From the NCBI RefSeq assembly GCF_026130045.1, contig NZ_JAIBNX010000017.1, positions 1 through 36,304 on the forward strand: a stretch of DNA of 36,304 nt, given 5' to 3'. The position numbers were made by a program, and so were the translations under genes. Origin of the DNA: Micromonospora sp. CPCC 205371 (GTDB taxonomy: Bacteria; Actinomycetota; Actinomycetes; Mycobacteriales; Micromonosporaceae). The notes under the pieces are model-generated. The model did no database searches and was not told where the DNA came from. It saw only the letters and a list, made by a program, of their open reading frames with translations. Positions 35,593 to 36,304 of the stretch are shown piece after piece; position 1 is the stretch's first letter, and each line of letters begins with the position of its first letter.

Positions 35593-36093
35593 GTGACCTT
35601 CGAGGAGTACGTGCTGACCCGCGGCCCCGCGCTGGTGCGGCTCGCCCGGTTGCTCGTCGGCGACGACCACCGCGCCGAGGATCTCGTCCAGGATGTGCTC
35701 GCGCGGGCATATCCGCGGTGGGCGCGGATCTGCCGCACCGACCAGCCCGACCTGTACCTGCGCCGGATGCTGGTCAACGCGCGCAACTCGTGGTGGCGCC
35801 GGCGCACGAACCACGAGTTCGCGGTGGCGGAGCCGACCGAGAGCGCGCGGCCCGGCGCGGGCGGCCCGGCCGCGGGGCGGGGCGCCATGTGGCGGGTCGT
35901 CGCGGCGCTCGCGGGACGCCCGCGGGCGGTCCTCGTCCTGCGCTTCTACGAGGACCTGGACGACGCGACCATCGCGGGGATTCTCGGCTGTTCGGCGGTC
36001 ACGGTCCGCACGCACGCGATGCGTGCACTGGCCACGCTCCGCGGTCGGGTCGGCGACGCCGGCTGGCCGGTGCGAGAGGAGAGCAGGAGATGA
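35593..36093 (+). CDS. SigE-family ECF RNA polymerase sigma factor
   Basis: 166-residue ECF sigma factor of the actinobacterial SigE family. Region 2 has ALVRLARLLVGDDHRAEDLVQDVLARAYPRW and YLRRMLVNARNSWWRRR. Region 4 has RPRAVLVLRFYEDLDDATIAGILGCSAVTVRTHAMRAL with a helix-turn-helix. GTG 35593 is chosen (VTFEEYV is the usual family start); GTG 35569 would add eight residues. No Shine-Dalgarno sequence is evident. The stop overlaps the next gene's ATG (ATGA), the arrangement common for a sigma factor and its cognate membrane regulator. Confidence 0.9.
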   Translation: MTFEEYVLTRGPALVRLARLLVGDDHRAEDLVQDVLARAYPRWARICRTDQPDLYLRRMLVNARNSWWRRRTNHEFAVAEPTESARPGAGGPAAGRGAMWRVVAALAGRPRAVLVLRFYEDLDDATIAGILGCSAVTVRTHAMRALATLRGRVGDAGWPVREESRR

Positions 36094-36304
36094 CAATCGA
36101 CGTTGAGGACGAACTCGCCGCGGTGATGCGTACCCGAGCGGACCATGAGGTGGACGCGGATGCCCTGCTGGGTGGCTCGCTGGCGCGGGGCCGCAGGCGG
36201 CAGCGGCACCGCCGGATCGGGATGGCGCTCGCGGGGGCGAGCGTTGCCGGGGGGGCCACGGCGGGGCCGGCGGGGGGGGCGCGCGGCATGGGCGGCGCGG
36301 GGGG
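36090..36304 (+). CDS. Sigma-factor partner protein, N-terminal fragment (cut by window end)
   Basis: Begins at the ATGA overlap with the sigma gene and has AGGAG upstream. The visible ~71 residues start MTIDVEDELAAVMRTRADHEV, then a basic cluster RGRRRQRHRR followed by a small-residue hydrophobic run that could start a membrane helix. This layout fits proteins co-encoded with SigE-family sigma factors (possible anti-sigma or membrane-bound regulator). The last 60 bases contain long G runs, so the translated end is not reliable. Confidence 0.6.
   Translation, partial: MTIDVEDELAAVMRTRADHEVDADALLGGSLARGRRRQRHRRIGMALAGASVAGGATAGPAGGARGMGGAG

Overview
The window reads as a chromosomal stretch from a high-GC actinomycete, most likely Micromonosporaceae or a close relative. 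The signs are very strong GC-rich codon bias, GTG starts and leaderless-looking promoters, an actinobacterial atp operon with a long duplicated-domain delta subunit, NucS mismatch repair, an ethylmalonyl-CoA-pathway mutase and a SigE-family sigma factor. The family-level assignment is inference; no rRNA or other marker is present. Both ends carry long G runs and look like weaker sequence.

Region 1 (1-10.7 kb, + strand): glyA lacks a visible start codon, then an AtpI-like gene, an AtpZ-like gene and the F1Fo ATP synthase operon atpBEFHAGD. A cell-wall LCP (LytR-CpsA-Psr) gene, preceded by a strong hairpin, separates atpD from atpC, and atpC has its own promoter candidate. A DUF2550 membrane protein follows.

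Region 2 (10.6-17.5 kb): a PduO-type cobalamin adenosyltransferase (-) is divergent from murA (+). MurA carries Asp instead of the usual catalytic Cys, which is expected to give fosfomycin insensitivity. Then come a 3-hydroxyacyl-CoA dehydrogenase (-), a small DUF2007-like membrane protein (+), an ABC-2 exporter pair (-) and an ethylmalonyl-CoA mutase, meaA (+). The adenosyltransferase makes the cofactor that MeaA needs.

Region 3 (17.2-23.8 kb): a very large secreted two-catalytic-domain GH43 enzyme (-) with LamG and Ig-like modules and a LacI-type operator at its promoter. Next to it are a frameshifted Rpn/PD-(D/E)XK-type nuclease gene and a second, N-terminally missing copy of its tail.

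Region 4 (23.8-28.2 kb, - strand): the least explained part. A tight four-gene operon encodes an 86-residue helical-hairpin protein, a 289-residue soluble protein, an 864-residue FtsK/SpoIIIE-type ATPase with three RecA-like segments, and a coiled-coil three-TM membrane protein. It resembles a pared-down translocation machine and is the best candidate here for an undescribed system.

Region 5 (28.4-36.3 kb): an MDR dehydrogenase plus TIM-barrel isomerase operon, a DUF4126 protein, nucS, a TM2-domain protein, an aldehyde dehydrogenase, a fused double 3-hydroxyacyl-CoA dehydrogenase, a SigE-family sigma factor and the start of its partner gene, cut by the window end.

A recurring feature is a TANNNT -10 hexamer exactly 6-7 bases before ATG/GTG at eight starts, the signature of leaderless transcription. 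No tRNA, rRNA, CRISPR array or insertion sequence was seen, and no gene-free stretch exceeds 300 bases.
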